Positions 43,704 through 53,024 are shown, numbered from the stretch's first letter. The stretch is 64,000 bases of DNA from UBA937 sp031549725 (GCA_031549725.1 JAVBPH010000027.1:1-64000); one strand, 5' to 3'. Notes: generated by a model from the letters alone, not told the origin. Numbers and translations are program-made.

Positions 43704-45143
43704 TCATTTTTTCTCAATTTTGCAGTATTCCAGTTCTTTTAATACTTTTTCATCCATTTTTATATGCAAATTCTTTTCCTGGGTGGGAATTACCAGCCCC
43801 CGGGGACCATTTTTTGCCCTTCTCAGATATTTTACGGGGGTATAAAAAAGATCCCCCTCCCCTTCATTCCTCCCTTTGGAATAAAAAAGGGCCAGGTTTC
43901 CCGCATCAATTAAAATATCCAGGGGATAGCTTTTTCCTGCCCGCTGTTTAATAAAAACATAACCCCCGGGAAAATCCCTGGTGTGCAGCCACATGTCATT
44001 TCCCTTGACGTACTTTCTTAGCAGTTCATCATTTTCTGATGCGTCCCTGCCGACTAAAATAAGCCAGTCCTTCCGCTTAAAACTCAGTCCGGGGCGTTTT
44101 TTTTCCAGGGAACCCGCCTGGGGATTTCTGGTCTGGCTGCTCTTATTCCTCAATAATTTATACAGCCGAAGCGGGTTTGTTTCATTCAACAGGGATTCCA
44201 TCACCGACTGCAGCCGGGATAACTCCTCTTCCTGGGTTTGCAGTTCCAGTGCTACTTCACCGATACCGTTTTTTGCTTTCCGGTATTGCTCATAGTAATA
44301 TTCAGCATTGGCAGCGGGATTTTTTTTAGGATTGATCCTGATTCTGACCGAATCCCCGGTGTAAAAATTTTCAGCGTCAAGCCAGGTTTCCCCGGGTTTT
44401 ATGGTACCGATATTTGCCATAATGATATCGCCGTACTGCCGGAATGATTCGGCATATTCGTACTGGTTTTTCTTATCCCGGAGATTTTCTATGGACCCCA
44501 GGACCTTGTTGATCCTTCCTTCAAATACTTTTCTGGTCTGCTCTTTAAGAGCCTCCAGCGAAAGAGCCCCGCCCTGTTCGGTATAATACGTATCCAGTCT
44601 GGAATTGAAGTTCCCTTCACCGGGAAGTTCCCGGATCTCATACTCTTTCTCTGCGGACTTATTCTGTCCTTTGGTTTCATCCCTTTTTTCAGGCTGATAA
44701 ACACCGCCGCTTACCTCGCCCCGTTTCGGGCTCCTCCTCATGGCATCCAGAATTGTTCCGGACTCATCACAAAGGATTACATTGGCTGCGTTCGACCATA
44801 ACCTGACATAAAGATAAAAAACGTCCTGTCCCTGCCGGAGTACAATCTTTATGATCCTGTCGCGATCAATCTGATGGACCGAATCAATCCGGGAATTTAC
44901 AATCCGGGATTTGAGGAATTCCTGGAACCTCAGGGGTTTATCACTTTTTGGAACCGCCCGGAATGTTTCATGTATCCGGCAGGCTCCGGGGGTTATGGCT
45001 ATAAGAATAGTTTTTGTCCGGCCCCTTCCATGGACAGACATGGCCAGCACATCAAAGGTGCTTTGGATAATTTTTTGTATTTGAAAACCCTGAAGGTCCA
45101 ATTCTTCCAGGACCAGGTTTATTTCTTTCCAGTTTAATGACAT
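43704..45143 (-). CDS. NFACT-family protein (RqcH/FbpA-like)
   Basis: 479 aa. The NFACT N-terminal part, a coiled-coil middle (about residues 180-330) and a C-terminal NFACT-R domain with GRDASENDELLRKYVKGNDM and WLHTRDFPGGYVFIKQ are visible. RqcH-type proteins bind stalled 50S subunits and add C-terminal tails to trapped nascent chains. The protein is shorter than typical RqcH (about 570 aa), mostly in the N-terminal half. GGAG precedes the ATG. Confidence 0.85.
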   Translation of the reverse strand: MSLNWKEINLVLEELDLQGFQIQKIIQSTFDVLAMSVHGRGRTKTILIAITPGACRIHETFRAVPKSDKPLRFQEFLKSRIVNSRIDSVHQIDRDRIIKIVLRQGQDVFYLYVRLWSNAANVILCDESGTILDAMRRSPKRGEVSGGVYQPEKRDETKGQNKSAEKEYEIRELPGEGNFNSRLDTYYTEQGGALSLEALKEQTRKVFEGRINKVLGSIENLRDKKNQYEYAESFRQYGDIIMANIGTIKPGETWLDAENFYTGDSVRIRINPKKNPAANAEYYYEQYRKAKNGIGEVALELQTQEEELSRLQSVMESLLNETNPLRLYKLLRNKSSQTRNPQAGSLEKKRPGLSFKRKDWLILVGRDASENDELLRKYVKGNDMWLHTRDFPGGYVFIKQRAGKSYPLDILIDAGNLALFYSKGRNEGEGDLFYTPVKYLRRAKNGPRGLVIPTQEKNLHIKMDEKVLKELEYCKIEKK

Positions 45144-45202
45144 GGCTAGCTCCGGATTAATGTTTCATCTATCAATTAATTATACGGATAAGCAGCATAT
45201 AA

Positions 45203-45384
45203 ATCAAAAACCTTCTGCACGCTTTCGCGTGCGAGGCAGAACAGCGAGGTTTGTTGGTTCTGTAAGGTATGGATTTTATGTGGGTTTAATACCCATACAA
45301 TTTTCATTTACAAGATTTTCAGAACGCCGCAGAGCCTCCCACGCGGGAGCGTGCAGAAGGTATTAAACCCACTTGCGAATAAAA
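45203..45384 (+). repeat. Family B repeat, subtype 1, at the end of azlD
   Basis: Closely matches 4209-4398. Its right end supplies the final codons and stop (FIRKWV) of azlD on the minus strand. It fills the 45144-45362 gap. Confidence 0.8.
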
Positions 45385-45695
45385 GTCCCCGAAAAGATAC
45401 TTATCAGGGAATTCCGCTTCCATAGATGAAGCAATGCCGTTGCAATCGATGCGGCAATTACCGCTGCTGATCCGGAGGAAACAGGATTATCCTTAGTAGG
45501 GGTTAACACCGTATTAAAGGCAAGGACCGTCATTGCCACCGGGGGAACAATCTTTTCCACAAAGGTCAGGAATTTATTTTCACGGATATCCCCGGAATTT
45601 TTTCCACGGAGAAGAATAAATGCAAAGGCCCTGCATAGGAAAATCACGGCTCCCATAATAAAAGTATACATAACCGCATCCCTAATACTCAGCAT
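45363..45695 (-). CDS. azlD: AzlD-family branched-chain amino acid export subunit, 3' end replaced
   Basis: About 110 aa with three to four membrane helices. AzlD partners AzlC to export branched-chain amino acids. The body matches AzlD (RAFAFILL, NTVLTPTKDNP, SIATALLHLWKRNSLISIFS). The last residues after SGT read FIRKWV, which is family B repeat sequence instead of the usual hydrophobic AzlD end, so the natural C-terminus is lost. Start overlaps the azlC frame. Likely inactive given that azlC is broken. Confidence 0.78.
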   Translation of the reverse strand: MLSIRDAVMYTFIMGAVIFLCRAFAFILLRGKNSGDIRENKFLTFVEKIVPPVAMTVLAFNTVLTPTKDNPVSSGSAAVIAASIATALLHLWKRNSLISIFSGTFIRKWV

Positions 45696-46436
45696 GGGGC
45701 CTGCCTCCCTATCCTGCTGAAGATTTGAACTAGCCCCAGGGAAATGATCATGGCACTTAGTAGGGAATATCTTCCCGGGAACAGCAGGGTTACGGTTATC
45801 GTAACCAGAATGAAAATTGCAAAGGGCAGGATTTTTTTAATCCTCAGGATTTGTTCTATCATAAGTTCAATAAACAAAGCTGTCAGCGCAAAGCTAACCC
45901 CGTTCATATCAAAGGGAATGAAAGTACCGGCCACCGCTCCCAGGACCGATCCGGCTACCCAATATCCCTGATCCAAAAGAGCCGTATAAAACATAAACTT
46001 ATTTCTTTCTTCACTGTTTTCATCTTCCTCCGGCATGGATGAGAGCAAGGCAAATGTTTCATCGGTGAGCCTTTTTCAAAATTTGACATTTTGAAAAAGC
46101 CTCGGTTAAAGAAAAAATCAAATACCATTTATATTTGCCGCCGGCATTGTATTTTTTATACATGGAAAGACTGTAAGCTATATGCCGGGCATTCAGGACC
46201 AGCTGCATGACCACCGCATCCAGCAGACCCGCACCGGAAGCAAATCAGGCAACCGCCAGGTACTGCCCTGCTCCGGCGTACATAACCACACTCATCAGCA
46301 AAGCCAGCCACCAGGGATATCCCGCATTGGACAGCAGCAGCCCAAAGGCGATGCCTATAGCCAGATATCCCAGCAATACGGGAATAGAATATTGAAAAGC
46401 CCGAAAAAAGACCGGGGAATATAACCTGGCTTTCAT
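45689..46436 (-). pseudogene. azlC: Broken azlC (branched-chain amino acid exporter)
   Basis: Segments at both ends are AzlC: MKARLYSPVFFRAFQYSIPV near 46436 and GYPWWLALLMSVVMYAGAGQ, then TDETFALLSSMPEEDEN and later helices to 45689. An internal TGA at 46245-46247 follows GQYLAVA. The frame continues past it as FASGAGLLDAVVMQLVLNARH to FSLT, where a 37-bp palindromic repeat is inserted (46067-46103). Original SLTDETF has been split, duplicating ACC. So one nonsense change plus one insertion (40 bp including the duplication, not a multiple of three). Confidence 0.85.
46067..46103. repeat. 37-bp minimal family A derivative inside azlC
   Basis: GAGCCTTTTTCAAAATTTGA and its inverse end GAAAAAGCCTC: both family A termini with the interior deleted. 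Flanks show a 3-bp duplication (GGT on the plus strand). Confidence 0.85.
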
Positions 46437-46514
46437 AGATATGATAACTCCCTAGGTTCAGGTTTCCCTAATAAAATCCGGTTCACCTGTTTGCTGCATG
46501 GAAAGGAAATGATA

Positions 46515-46556
46515 ATTGGGCTATTTTCAGAATCCGAATGGTTCTGAAAAAGCCTC
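46515..46556. repeat. Family A-like single hairpin
   Basis: GGGCTATTTTCAGAATCCGA and TGGTTCTGAAAAAGCCTC form an imperfect palindrome like the first hairpin of family A. In the gap 46437-46656, otherwise without features. Confidence 0.5.
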
Positions 46557-46656
46557 CGTTGATTCCGCTTAAGCATACAAAAAAGGACTTTTATTGTCGA
46601 GGCTTTTACAAAATCATTCTTATATACAAATGTGAAAAATGATTTATACTAATTGT

Positions 46657-47223
46657 ATGAATTTCGAGATTAATCAGAAGGAACGGAAAATCCTCCTGGA
46701 TAACGCCAGGGAGGCGATTCTGGCGAGACTTGAGAAGCGGCCCGCCGAATATACAGAAATAAGTCCAGGAGAAAAGTCTGTCCTGGAAAAACCCTGCGGA
46801 GCCTTTGTAACGATACACAAAGGAAAATCCCTCCGGGGCTGTATCGGGCGGATGGCTTCCGATGAACCTCTCCTGAAAACCATCAGAACCATGGCCGGAG
46901 AAGCTGCCTTCGGTGATCCCCGGTTTCCCCCGGTCGGGGAAGAGGAATTCAGACAGTGCAGCCTTGAAATTTCAGTATTATCCCCCATGGAACTATGCCC
47001 TGATCCCGGATCGGTTCAGGTCGGGGTTCATGGATTGTACCTGGTCAATCACGGGAGAGCCGGGGTGCTGCTGCCCCAGGTGCCGGTGGAACAGGGCTGG
47101 GATTTGGACGAATATCTGGATTATATCTGTTACAAGGCGGGGCTTCCGCCAAAATCATATAATGAGTCCGGGGCACGGCTTTATACTTTTACAGCAATAG
47201 TGTTCGGGGAAGAACAGGATTAA
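46657..47223 (+). CDS. AMMECR1-domain protein (AmmeMemoRadiSam system protein A)
   Basis: About 188 aa. The AMMECR1 fold is clear: PCGAFVTIHKGKSLRGCIGR, DPRFPPVGEEEF, LEISVLSPME and GLYLVNHGRAGVLLPQVPVE with a terminal aromatic-rich strand. The LRGCIGR hexapeptide is the family signature. Start at 46657 (MNFEINQKERK) matches the domain; an ATG at 46639 is possible. Occurs with Memo (42621) in the same region. Its stop overlaps queD (convergent). Confidence 0.88.
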   Translation: MNFEINQKERKILLDNAREAILARLEKRPAEYTEISPGEKSVLEKPCGAFVTIHKGKSLRGCIGRMASDEPLLKTIRTMAGEAAFGDPRFPPVGEEEFRQCSLEISVLSPMELCPDPGSVQVGVHGLYLVNHGRAGVLLPQVPVEQGWDLDEYLDYICYKAGLPPKSYNESGARLYTFTAIVFGEEQD

Positions 47224-47594
47224 CGTTCGTATCTGGCCATACTGGAAGGGGTTTCATAAACATCCACGGCCTGGAGTTTCCCCGGATCAATATTCATGGA
47301 AAGAAAAAGCGATTCCGCTTCATCAAAAATATATTTGGCAATCCGTTCGGCGCTGGGATCATTTTTAAAAAAAGGCAGATCATTCAGGTTTTTATGGTCC
47401 AGCCCAGCGGCGATTTCCCGTAAAATTTTTTTCAGCTGACCAAAATCCGCCAGCATCCCCCCATCATCCAGGTCATTTCCTTTGGCCCAAAGACGGACCC
47501 TGTAATTATGACCATGGAGATGCTCACACTTTCCGTGGTAGTGGCTTAAAAAATGAGCCGCCGCAAATTCGGCTTCAACCCTTACTGTAAACAT
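47220..47594 (-). CDS. queD: 6-carboxytetrahydropterin synthase
   Basis: Early step in queuosine/7-deazaguanine biosynthesis, making 6-carboxy-tetrahydropterin from dihydroneopterin triphosphate. 124 aa, PTPS fold. Zinc ligands and catalytic residues: AAAHFL, CEHLHGHNYR and the C-terminal ETPSSMARY. The Cys in CEHLHGH is the QueD catalytic residue. No queC, queE or queF is in the window. Confidence 0.92.
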   Translation of the reverse strand: MFTVRVEAEFAAAHFLSHYHGKCEHLHGHNYRVRLWAKGNDLDDGGMLADFGQLKKILREIAAGLDHKNLNDLPFFKNDPSAERIAKYIFDEAESLFLSMNIDPGKLQAVDVYETPSSMARYER

Positions 47595-47746
47595 ATATTA
47601 ATTTTAACCGAATTCCCGGCAGTGGTCTATCGGTCCTCAGGAGAACCTCCGAAAACCCACCCGGATTTTTAGTGGTTTCCTTAAATCAGATACCATAAAA
47701 AAACCTTCCCCTTTACGGAAAATCAATTTACAGATACTATCTGAAT

Positions 47747-49324
47747 ATGGAACGGTTATTTTCCGACTTTTTTAACCAGGATCTAATCCGGAAGGCTGAA
47801 GTCCTGGATATAAAACCTGGTCCCAAAGCAGATCCCCTTATCACGGGGCTTGAGTACGATTCAAGGGCGGTTAAACCAGGCAATATGTACTTTGCATTGC
47901 CGGGAATTCATACGGACGGGCACTCATTCGTAACGAATGCTATTGGGAATGGTGCGGCGGCGGTGGTGTATCAAAATGAACTGCCTGAATATAAAGATGG
48001 GATCCGGTATATAAAAGTAAGGGATTCCCGTTTTGCCATGTCCCCGATTTCGGACTGTTTTTACGGGTCCCCTTCAAAAAAACTTGGGGTGATCGGTGTC
48101 ACAGGCACCGAGGGGAAAAGCACCACGGTTTATTTAATCTATCAACTGCTCACATTAGCCGACAGGAAAGCCGGATTTTTTTCAACAGTCCAGTATTGCG
48201 TAAACGATAAGGTGGAATGGAACCCCGAGCACCAGACTACCCCGGAAGCTACGGTGGTCCACAGGCATCTGTTTGAGATGCAGAAAAACGGCCTGGAATA
48301 TGCGGTGGTGGAATCCAGCAGCCATGGGCTTTCACAAAAAACCAACCGTTTGGGGGATGTTGCTTTTGATACCGGAGTTATGTGCAACGTTACCCATGAA
48401 CATCTGGAATTCCACGGAACCTGGGAGCAGTACCGGTTGGACAAGGCTGCCCTGTTCCGGGCCTTTGACAGCTGGAACCATGAAAAAAACATCCGCGGCA
48501 CAAAAAGAGATATTCCTTCCTTTGGAGTGGTTAATGCGGATGACCCCAGCGCAGGTTTTTTCACCTCATCAACCAAAAAACCGGTTTACTCTTTTAGTAC
48601 CCGGGGAAAAGACGCGGACCTGAGTATCACATCCATTACGGGTACTGCCGGGGGAAACCGGTATGAAGTTCTGTTCAGGAAAAACAATAAAACCCTAAGC
48701 ATCGATGACCGGCTGCCCGGCACATTTAATGCAGGAAATGTTCTGGCGGCTCTTTTGACGGTATCGCATATATTATCCGTACCCCCGGAGGAACTTATTC
48801 CGTATATTACCGCATTACAGCCTGTAAGAGGCAGGATGTGGGTGGTTGATCAGGGGCAGCCCTTTGAAGTGGTGGTCGATTACGCCCATACACCATCGTC
48901 ATTTGAAACGGTATTTCCTCCCCTCCGGGACCGGCTGAACAAAACCGGAAAACGGATTATCAGCCTTTTTGGATCCGGCGGCGAACGGGATACAAAAAAG
49001 CGGCCCGAGCAGGGAAGAATCGCAGCGCAGTACTCGGACATCGTTTTTTTAAGTGATGAAGATCCCCGGGGGGAGGTCCCTTTGGATATCCTGGAAGAAA
49101 TTGCCGAAGGATGTAAAAATCTGAAACGGGATGAAAATCTCTTTCTCATTCCGGACAGGCCCAAGGCAATCAGGGCGGCCTTTGCGGCGGCCCGGCCGGG
49201 GGACCTGGTTATCCTTTTAGGGAAGGGCCATGAAAATTCAATTATCTATGCCAAAGAAACCATGGCCTATGATGAAATAAGCGAAGCAGAAAAAGCCCTG
49301 GAGGAAATGGGTTTCAGCAAATGA
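47747..49324 (+). CDS. murE: UDP-N-acetylmuramoyl-tripeptide synthetase MurE
   Basis: Adds the third amino acid to UDP-MurNAc-L-Ala-D-Glu. 525 aa. The P-loop is GVTGTEGKSTTVYLI; the nucleotide region has VVESSSHGLSQ and TGVMCNVTHEHLEFHG; the C-terminal domain has VVVDYAHTPSSFE, GSGGERDTKKRPEQ and the substrate-defining SDEDPRGEVP. The last motif is close to the DNPR-type of diaminopimelate-adding enzymes, but spirochaetes often use ornithine, so the amino acid added is unclear. A hairpin overlaps the stop. Confidence 0.92.
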   Translation: MERLFSDFFNQDLIRKAEVLDIKPGPKADPLITGLEYDSRAVKPGNMYFALPGIHTDGHSFVTNAIGNGAAAVVYQNELPEYKDGIRYIKVRDSRFAMSPISDCFYGSPSKKLGVIGVTGTEGKSTTVYLIYQLLTLADRKAGFFSTVQYCVNDKVEWNPEHQTTPEATVVHRHLFEMQKNGLEYAVVESSSHGLSQKTNRLGDVAFDTGVMCNVTHEHLEFHGTWEQYRLDKAALFRAFDSWNHEKNIRGTKRDIPSFGVVNADDPSAGFFTSSTKKPVYSFSTRGKDADLSITSITGTAGGNRYEVLFRKNNKTLSIDDRLPGTFNAGNVLAALLTVSHILSVPPEELIPYITALQPVRGRMWVVDQGQPFEVVVDYAHTPSSFETVFPPLRDRLNKTGKRIISLFGSGGERDTKKRPEQGRIAAQYSDIVFLSDEDPRGEVPLDILEEIAEGCKNLKRDENLFLIPDRPKAIRAAFAAARPGDLVILLGKGHENSIIYAKETMAYDEISEAEKALEEMGFSK

Positions 49325-49357
49325 AGATACCACGAGGCAGAGCCTCGGGGTATCTTC
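49323..49357 (+). terminator. Hairpin at the murE stop
   Basis: GAAGATACC and GGTATCTTC with inner AGGC/GCCT form a long stem overlapping the stop codon, with only a short T run after it. Probable terminator. Confidence 0.5.
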
Positions 49358-49436
49358 GTTGTAGAGGAAATTATTATACAGGCTGAGGGTTCATACCACA
49401 TACAAACGTTTCAACCTTCATCCAGGGCGTTAAAAA

Positions 49437-49461
49437 ATCCCCCGATGCCAGATCGGGGGAT
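49437..49461. repeat. GC-rich hairpin
   Basis: ATCCCCCGAT and ATCGGGGGAT, perfect 10-bp stem with a five-base loop. In the murE/ddl gap. An A-run precedes it, so it could end transcription on the minus strand. Confidence 0.6.
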
Positions 49462-49480
49462 GAACCCCAACAGCCTTCTA

Positions 49481-49623
49481 ATCAACAACACGCCGCAAGC
49501 AGCGGAGTATGTTGGTTCTGTAAAGTAAGGATTTTATGCGGGTTTCATACCCCGCGCAACAATTTCTTTGTTGTTTCAAAGAATCAATCTAAAGAGCGGG
49601 TATTAAACCCGCCTGCGAATAAA
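49481..49623 (+). repeat. Family B repeat, subtype 2, upstream of ddl
   Basis: ATCAACAACACGCCGCAAGC start, AACCCGCCTGCGAATAAA end, 14 bp before the ddl start codon. Same core and inverted arms as 25599-25742. Because it abuts ddl it may form part of its leader. Confidence 0.8.
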
Positions 49624-49636
49624 CCGAGGAGCATCT

Positions 49637-50734
49637 ATGAAAAAGAATATTGCTGTTCTTTACGGAGGAAGATCCGGTGAACATGAAGTTTCATGTACAT
49701 CAGCAAAATCAATCGTTAACAACCTGGATAAAAATAAATACAACATAATTCTCATTGGGATTACAAAAAACGGAAGGTGGTTTTTTCAGGAAAATACCGA
49801 TACGGAACGTGTTCCTGCACTGGAGATCAAAGAATCCCCGGACCTGCAGGTAATGGTGGTCCCCGGAGCAGGAAAAAATTCCTTCATGCTGAAAAAAGGA
49901 ACAGCCCTTCCGGTGGATGCGGTTTTCCCAGTCCTGCATGGAACCTTTGGCGAAGACGGTACCATCCAGGGACTGCTGGAAATGTCGGATATCCCCTATG
50001 TGGGCTGCGATGTGGAGGGGAGTTCCATCAATATGGATAAGGATATTTCCAAGATCCTCTGGCGCAATGCGGGTATTCCCATTGTTCCCTATGTCCTGGT
50101 CCGGTCCATTGATTGGGAGAGAACGGAAAAAAGAACCCAGCTGATTGATCAGGCCGAGAGGGATTTCCGTTATCCCCTTTTTGTAAAACCCTCCAGAGCC
50201 GGGTCCAGCGTCGGCGCAGGAGTAGCAAACAACAGACATGAACTGGAGGCAAGAACAACGGAAGCCCTTACCTGGGACAGTAAAGTTCTTATTGAACCCT
50301 TTATTCCAGCCAGGGAAATTGAATGTTCCGTTACGGGAAACGGAAGAATAGAAGCCTATACACCGGGGGAGATTATTCCTACCCATCAGTTTTACGATTA
50401 CGATGCCAAATATACCGATCCCAATGGGGCAAAACTTCTTATCCCGGCAAACTTAGATGAAGGGGAGCTGAGAAAAATCCGGGAGTTTGCCATCCGGGCA
50501 TATAAGGCTTCGGAAATATCAGGTCTGGCCAGGATTGATTTTTTTGTCCGGAAAGATACCGGGGAAATCTTCCTCAATGAGGCAAACACCATGCCCGGAT
50601 TTACCACCATAAGTATGTTCCCGAAAATGTGTGAAGCCTCAGGACTTGGATACAGCGAACTGCTGGATCTTCTCATAACATTAGCGGAAGAACGGCACAT
50701 GGGAATTCAGGCAAGAAAATTTGACTGGAAGTAA
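49637..50734 (+). CDS. ddl: D-alanine--D-alanine ligase
   Basis: Makes D-Ala-D-Ala for peptidoglycan. 365 aa ATP-grasp enzyme. N-terminal AVLYGGRSGEHEVSCTSA, FPVLHGTFGEDGTIQGLLE, FVKPSRAGSSVGAGV, and the C-terminal FLNEANTMPGFTTISMFPKM match the family. ribosome site GAGGAGCATCT precedes the ATG. Its leader starts in a family B repeat. Lies between murE and murD, so this is a cell wall gene cluster although the DUF2804 and FecR genes interrupt it. Confidence 0.97.
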   Translation: MKKNIAVLYGGRSGEHEVSCTSAKSIVNNLDKNKYNIILIGITKNGRWFFQENTDTERVPALEIKESPDLQVMVVPGAGKNSFMLKKGTALPVDAVFPVLHGTFGEDGTIQGLLEMSDIPYVGCDVEGSSINMDKDISKILWRNAGIPIVPYVLVRSIDWERTEKRTQLIDQAERDFRYPLFVKPSRAGSSVGAGVANNRHELEARTTEALTWDSKVLIEPFIPAREIECSVTGNGRIEAYTPGEIIPTHQFYDYDAKYTDPNGAKLLIPANLDEGELRKIREFAIRAYKASEISGLARIDFFVRKDTGEIFLNEANTMPGFTTISMFPKMCEASGLGYSELLDLLITLAEERHMGIQARKFDWK

Positions 50735-50741
50735 TAAATAC

Positions 50742-51806
50742 CTAGAAGCGGGTTTTCTTGCGTTCCGCAAACCCCAGGATATCCTTGAATTCAATTTCAC
50801 TGCCGTCATCCAGGATTGTTTTTCCTGAGAAATGGCCGAATACCTGTCTCCGTTTCAGGGAGTGAAACATCAGATTATGTTTTTCATTCCGTTCCATGAT
50901 AGGACTGAAGGTCATCTCCAGCCGCTGGTCGTTGCTGGTGAACATCCAGGGTTCCAGCCAGTTGTCAGGGTTTATCTGAAATGTCACCTGATCCAGTTTA
51001 TGCAGTTTTCCGTCCAGGAAAAAACCGTTTTCCGTTCCCTGGCTTCCGTCGGCAGAACCGTAACCCACGGTAAAGGCCATCTGTTTCCCATTGTACAGAC
51101 CGCATGCGGCCGCCCAGTAACGGACATCCGACCGAGGCCTGGCACCTCTGTTCCAGTCAAAAATGCCCCAGGCATCATTTTTTGAAAATACCAGCTCCGA
51201 TGTCCCAAACTGCATTACCCCTTCGGCAATAAACCAGGGTGAACGCCGGGTAAGCCGGAATGCCAGTTTATCCTCCCGCCAGGGCATACTGTTATACAGG
51301 GATTCAGCCCCATCAGGGGGGGACAAAACAATAAATCCCCTGAGTCCTCTATAATGGGAAAAGCCGGGAAAATCAATTTTAATAATTCTGGACCCGCCTT
51401 CCATTGCGGTAAAATCGATGGTTAATTTTTTTTCCTGAATTTTTACGGAACCGCTTTCGCTGTCCGGGGGCATATTAAAACTGCCCATGGGGAGGGGTAC
51501 AATAAAATATTGGGAATTTCTTTTTTTATTTCTCAGGGAAATAATTGTTATTCCCACATAACCCAGGTAACCCCCGTCCAGGACCTCCATGACCAGCATA
51601 TTGTTTGATGAAAAAACTATAAACCGGTCTGACCCGGTAATGCGCCGTTGGGGAGACCGCAAAAGGGTATTATCGTAAAGAAATACCGGGGAACGGGACC
51701 ATCCAAAATAGTTTGGAGTTCCGGCGGAGTCCAAAATTGGTGCTGCACTTACAGTTTCTTTCTGCACGGGTAAACTTCCTGGTCTTCTGGGATTGGGATT
51801 TTCCAA
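50742..51806 (-). CDS. DUF2804-family protein
   Basis: 354 aa, no signal peptide. Pattern matches DUF2804: NYFGWSRSPVFLYDNT near the N-terminus, FDWNRGARPRSDVRYWAAAC in the middle, ENGFFLDGKLHKLDQV, and GHFSGKTILDDGSEIEFKDI near the end. The family is uncharacterised but its fold resembles lipocalin-like hydrolases. Converges with ddl across seven bp. Confidence 0.82.
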   Translation of the reverse strand: MENPNPRRPGSLPVQKETVSAAPILDSAGTPNYFGWSRSPVFLYDNTLLRSPQRRITGSDRFIVFSSNNMLVMEVLDGGYLGYVGITIISLRNKKRNSQYFIVPLPMGSFNMPPDSESGSVKIQEKKLTIDFTAMEGGSRIIKIDFPGFSHYRGLRGFIVLSPPDGAESLYNSMPWREDKLAFRLTRRSPWFIAEGVMQFGTSELVFSKNDAWGIFDWNRGARPRSDVRYWAAACGLYNGKQMAFTVGYGSADGSQGTENGFFLDGKLHKLDQVTFQINPDNWLEPWMFTSNDQRLEMTFSPIMERNEKHNLMFHSLKRRQVFGHFSGKTILDDGSEIEFKDILGFAERKKTRF

Positions 51807-51872
51807 AATCCGAAAAATTGTAAAAAGTAGAGGAACCCCCGGTTTTGAAGAGTTCCTCAGATTTTATTCTAT

Positions 51873-52880
51873 TTATTTTGGATTATTACCAAGGGCCCCA
51901 AATAAAGTCAAAACGCCTATGCCTGATGTAAACGCTCCGGACATGCCATAAAAATAGGTCATGGTTTCATCCCCCACACTTTGGTAGTACAGGGATGCTC
52001 CTTCCAGAGCTAACCCTCCCAGGCAAAACAGAAGCCCCGCAACAATAACACGGTTTTTTGTTTTGCTGATGGACTTGGCCGACGGACCTTCCGCACTCAA
52101 GGGAGTATTGGGTATTTCCTTTATATTTGATGGGAGAGGAACGTCAATGCTGGGAGCCCCTGCGGCTACACCCGCAGATGAACCGGGGACCGCAGAAAAA
52201 TCATAGATCTTCCAAAAACTAATGGTGCTGTTTTCCAGGGGTTTTCTTTCAACATACGACAGGGATGAAACAAATTCCACCGATACGGTTTCGCCTTCAT
52301 GCACCAGCAGCTGGGGCAGGTTGGATGCGGCAGCCCCGTTATTCGAAGGATAAACAGTGGTTTCTCCGGAAAGATTGGATACATACAAAACCGGAGATGA
52401 CGCCCCCCCGCCGGATTGCCGGGTCATGGTATCATTACGGATAATATAATCGATCCCGGCATCACCTTTTTTGATTTCCACCAGGCCATTGTTGGAATTA
52501 ATGTTCACCACCGGCTCCTGGACCGGATTTTTTACCCGGACCCGTCCGTAAAGGAGATTTAATGTCAGCACGGACTGGCTGGTTTTGCTGTCATTAAACC
52601 CAATAGAAGAATTCTCCACGATTTTTACGAAGGGACCATTATTGCCAAATTGGATTTCCGCAGTACTCTGGGGCCCGGTCTGGAAAATATCCCCCCGTTC
52701 AAGAGTAATGGTTCCTTCGTTTAAACGGTCCGCACTGTACAGGATCCGTTTTCCTTTACTTAAAATAACAAAATCATTTCCCTGGGCTGAATAAATCCGG
52801 CCGCTGGAAAAATCCTGTCCGAACAAAGTCAAAGCAAAGGCAAAGAACAATATGATAATTAGTATATTTCTTTTCTTCAT
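51873..52880 (-). CDS. FecR-domain exported protein
   Basis: 335 aa with a signal peptide ending in LFG. A FecR-like domain (about 40-210) carries LERGDIFQTGPQSTAEIQFG and GRVRVKNPVQEPVVNINSNN. A low-complexity linker rich in Ala/Pro/Ser then leads to two C-terminal hydrophobic helices. In spirochaetes such proteins are envelope-located; function is unknown. Not next to a sigma factor, so it is not the classic FecR/FecI pair. Confidence 0.75.
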   Translation of the reverse strand: MKKRNILIIILFFAFALTLFGQDFSSGRIYSAQGNDFVILSKGKRILYSADRLNEGTITLERGDIFQTGPQSTAEIQFGNNGPFVKIVENSSIGFNDSKTSQSVLTLNLLYGRVRVKNPVQEPVVNINSNNGLVEIKKGDAGIDYIIRNDTMTRQSGGGASSPVLYVSNLSGETTVYPSNNGAAASNLPQLLVHEGETVSVEFVSSLSYVERKPLENSTISFWKIYDFSAVPGSSAGVAAGAPSIDVPLPSNIKEIPNTPLSAEGPSAKSISKTKNRVIVAGLLFCLGGLALEGASLYYQSVGDETMTYFYGMSGAFTSGIGVLTLFGALGNNPK

Positions 52881-53024
52881 GTTAAATACTATACTATGAA
52901 CTCAAAAATCGGGCAATGCCTTTTTTTTGATAATAGCCCTGCAAAAAATTATGGCTGCGGGGGATTAATTTGAAAACATATTTCTTTGCCATGCAAAGAA
53001 ATATAACAATTACGGAGAAGGCCG

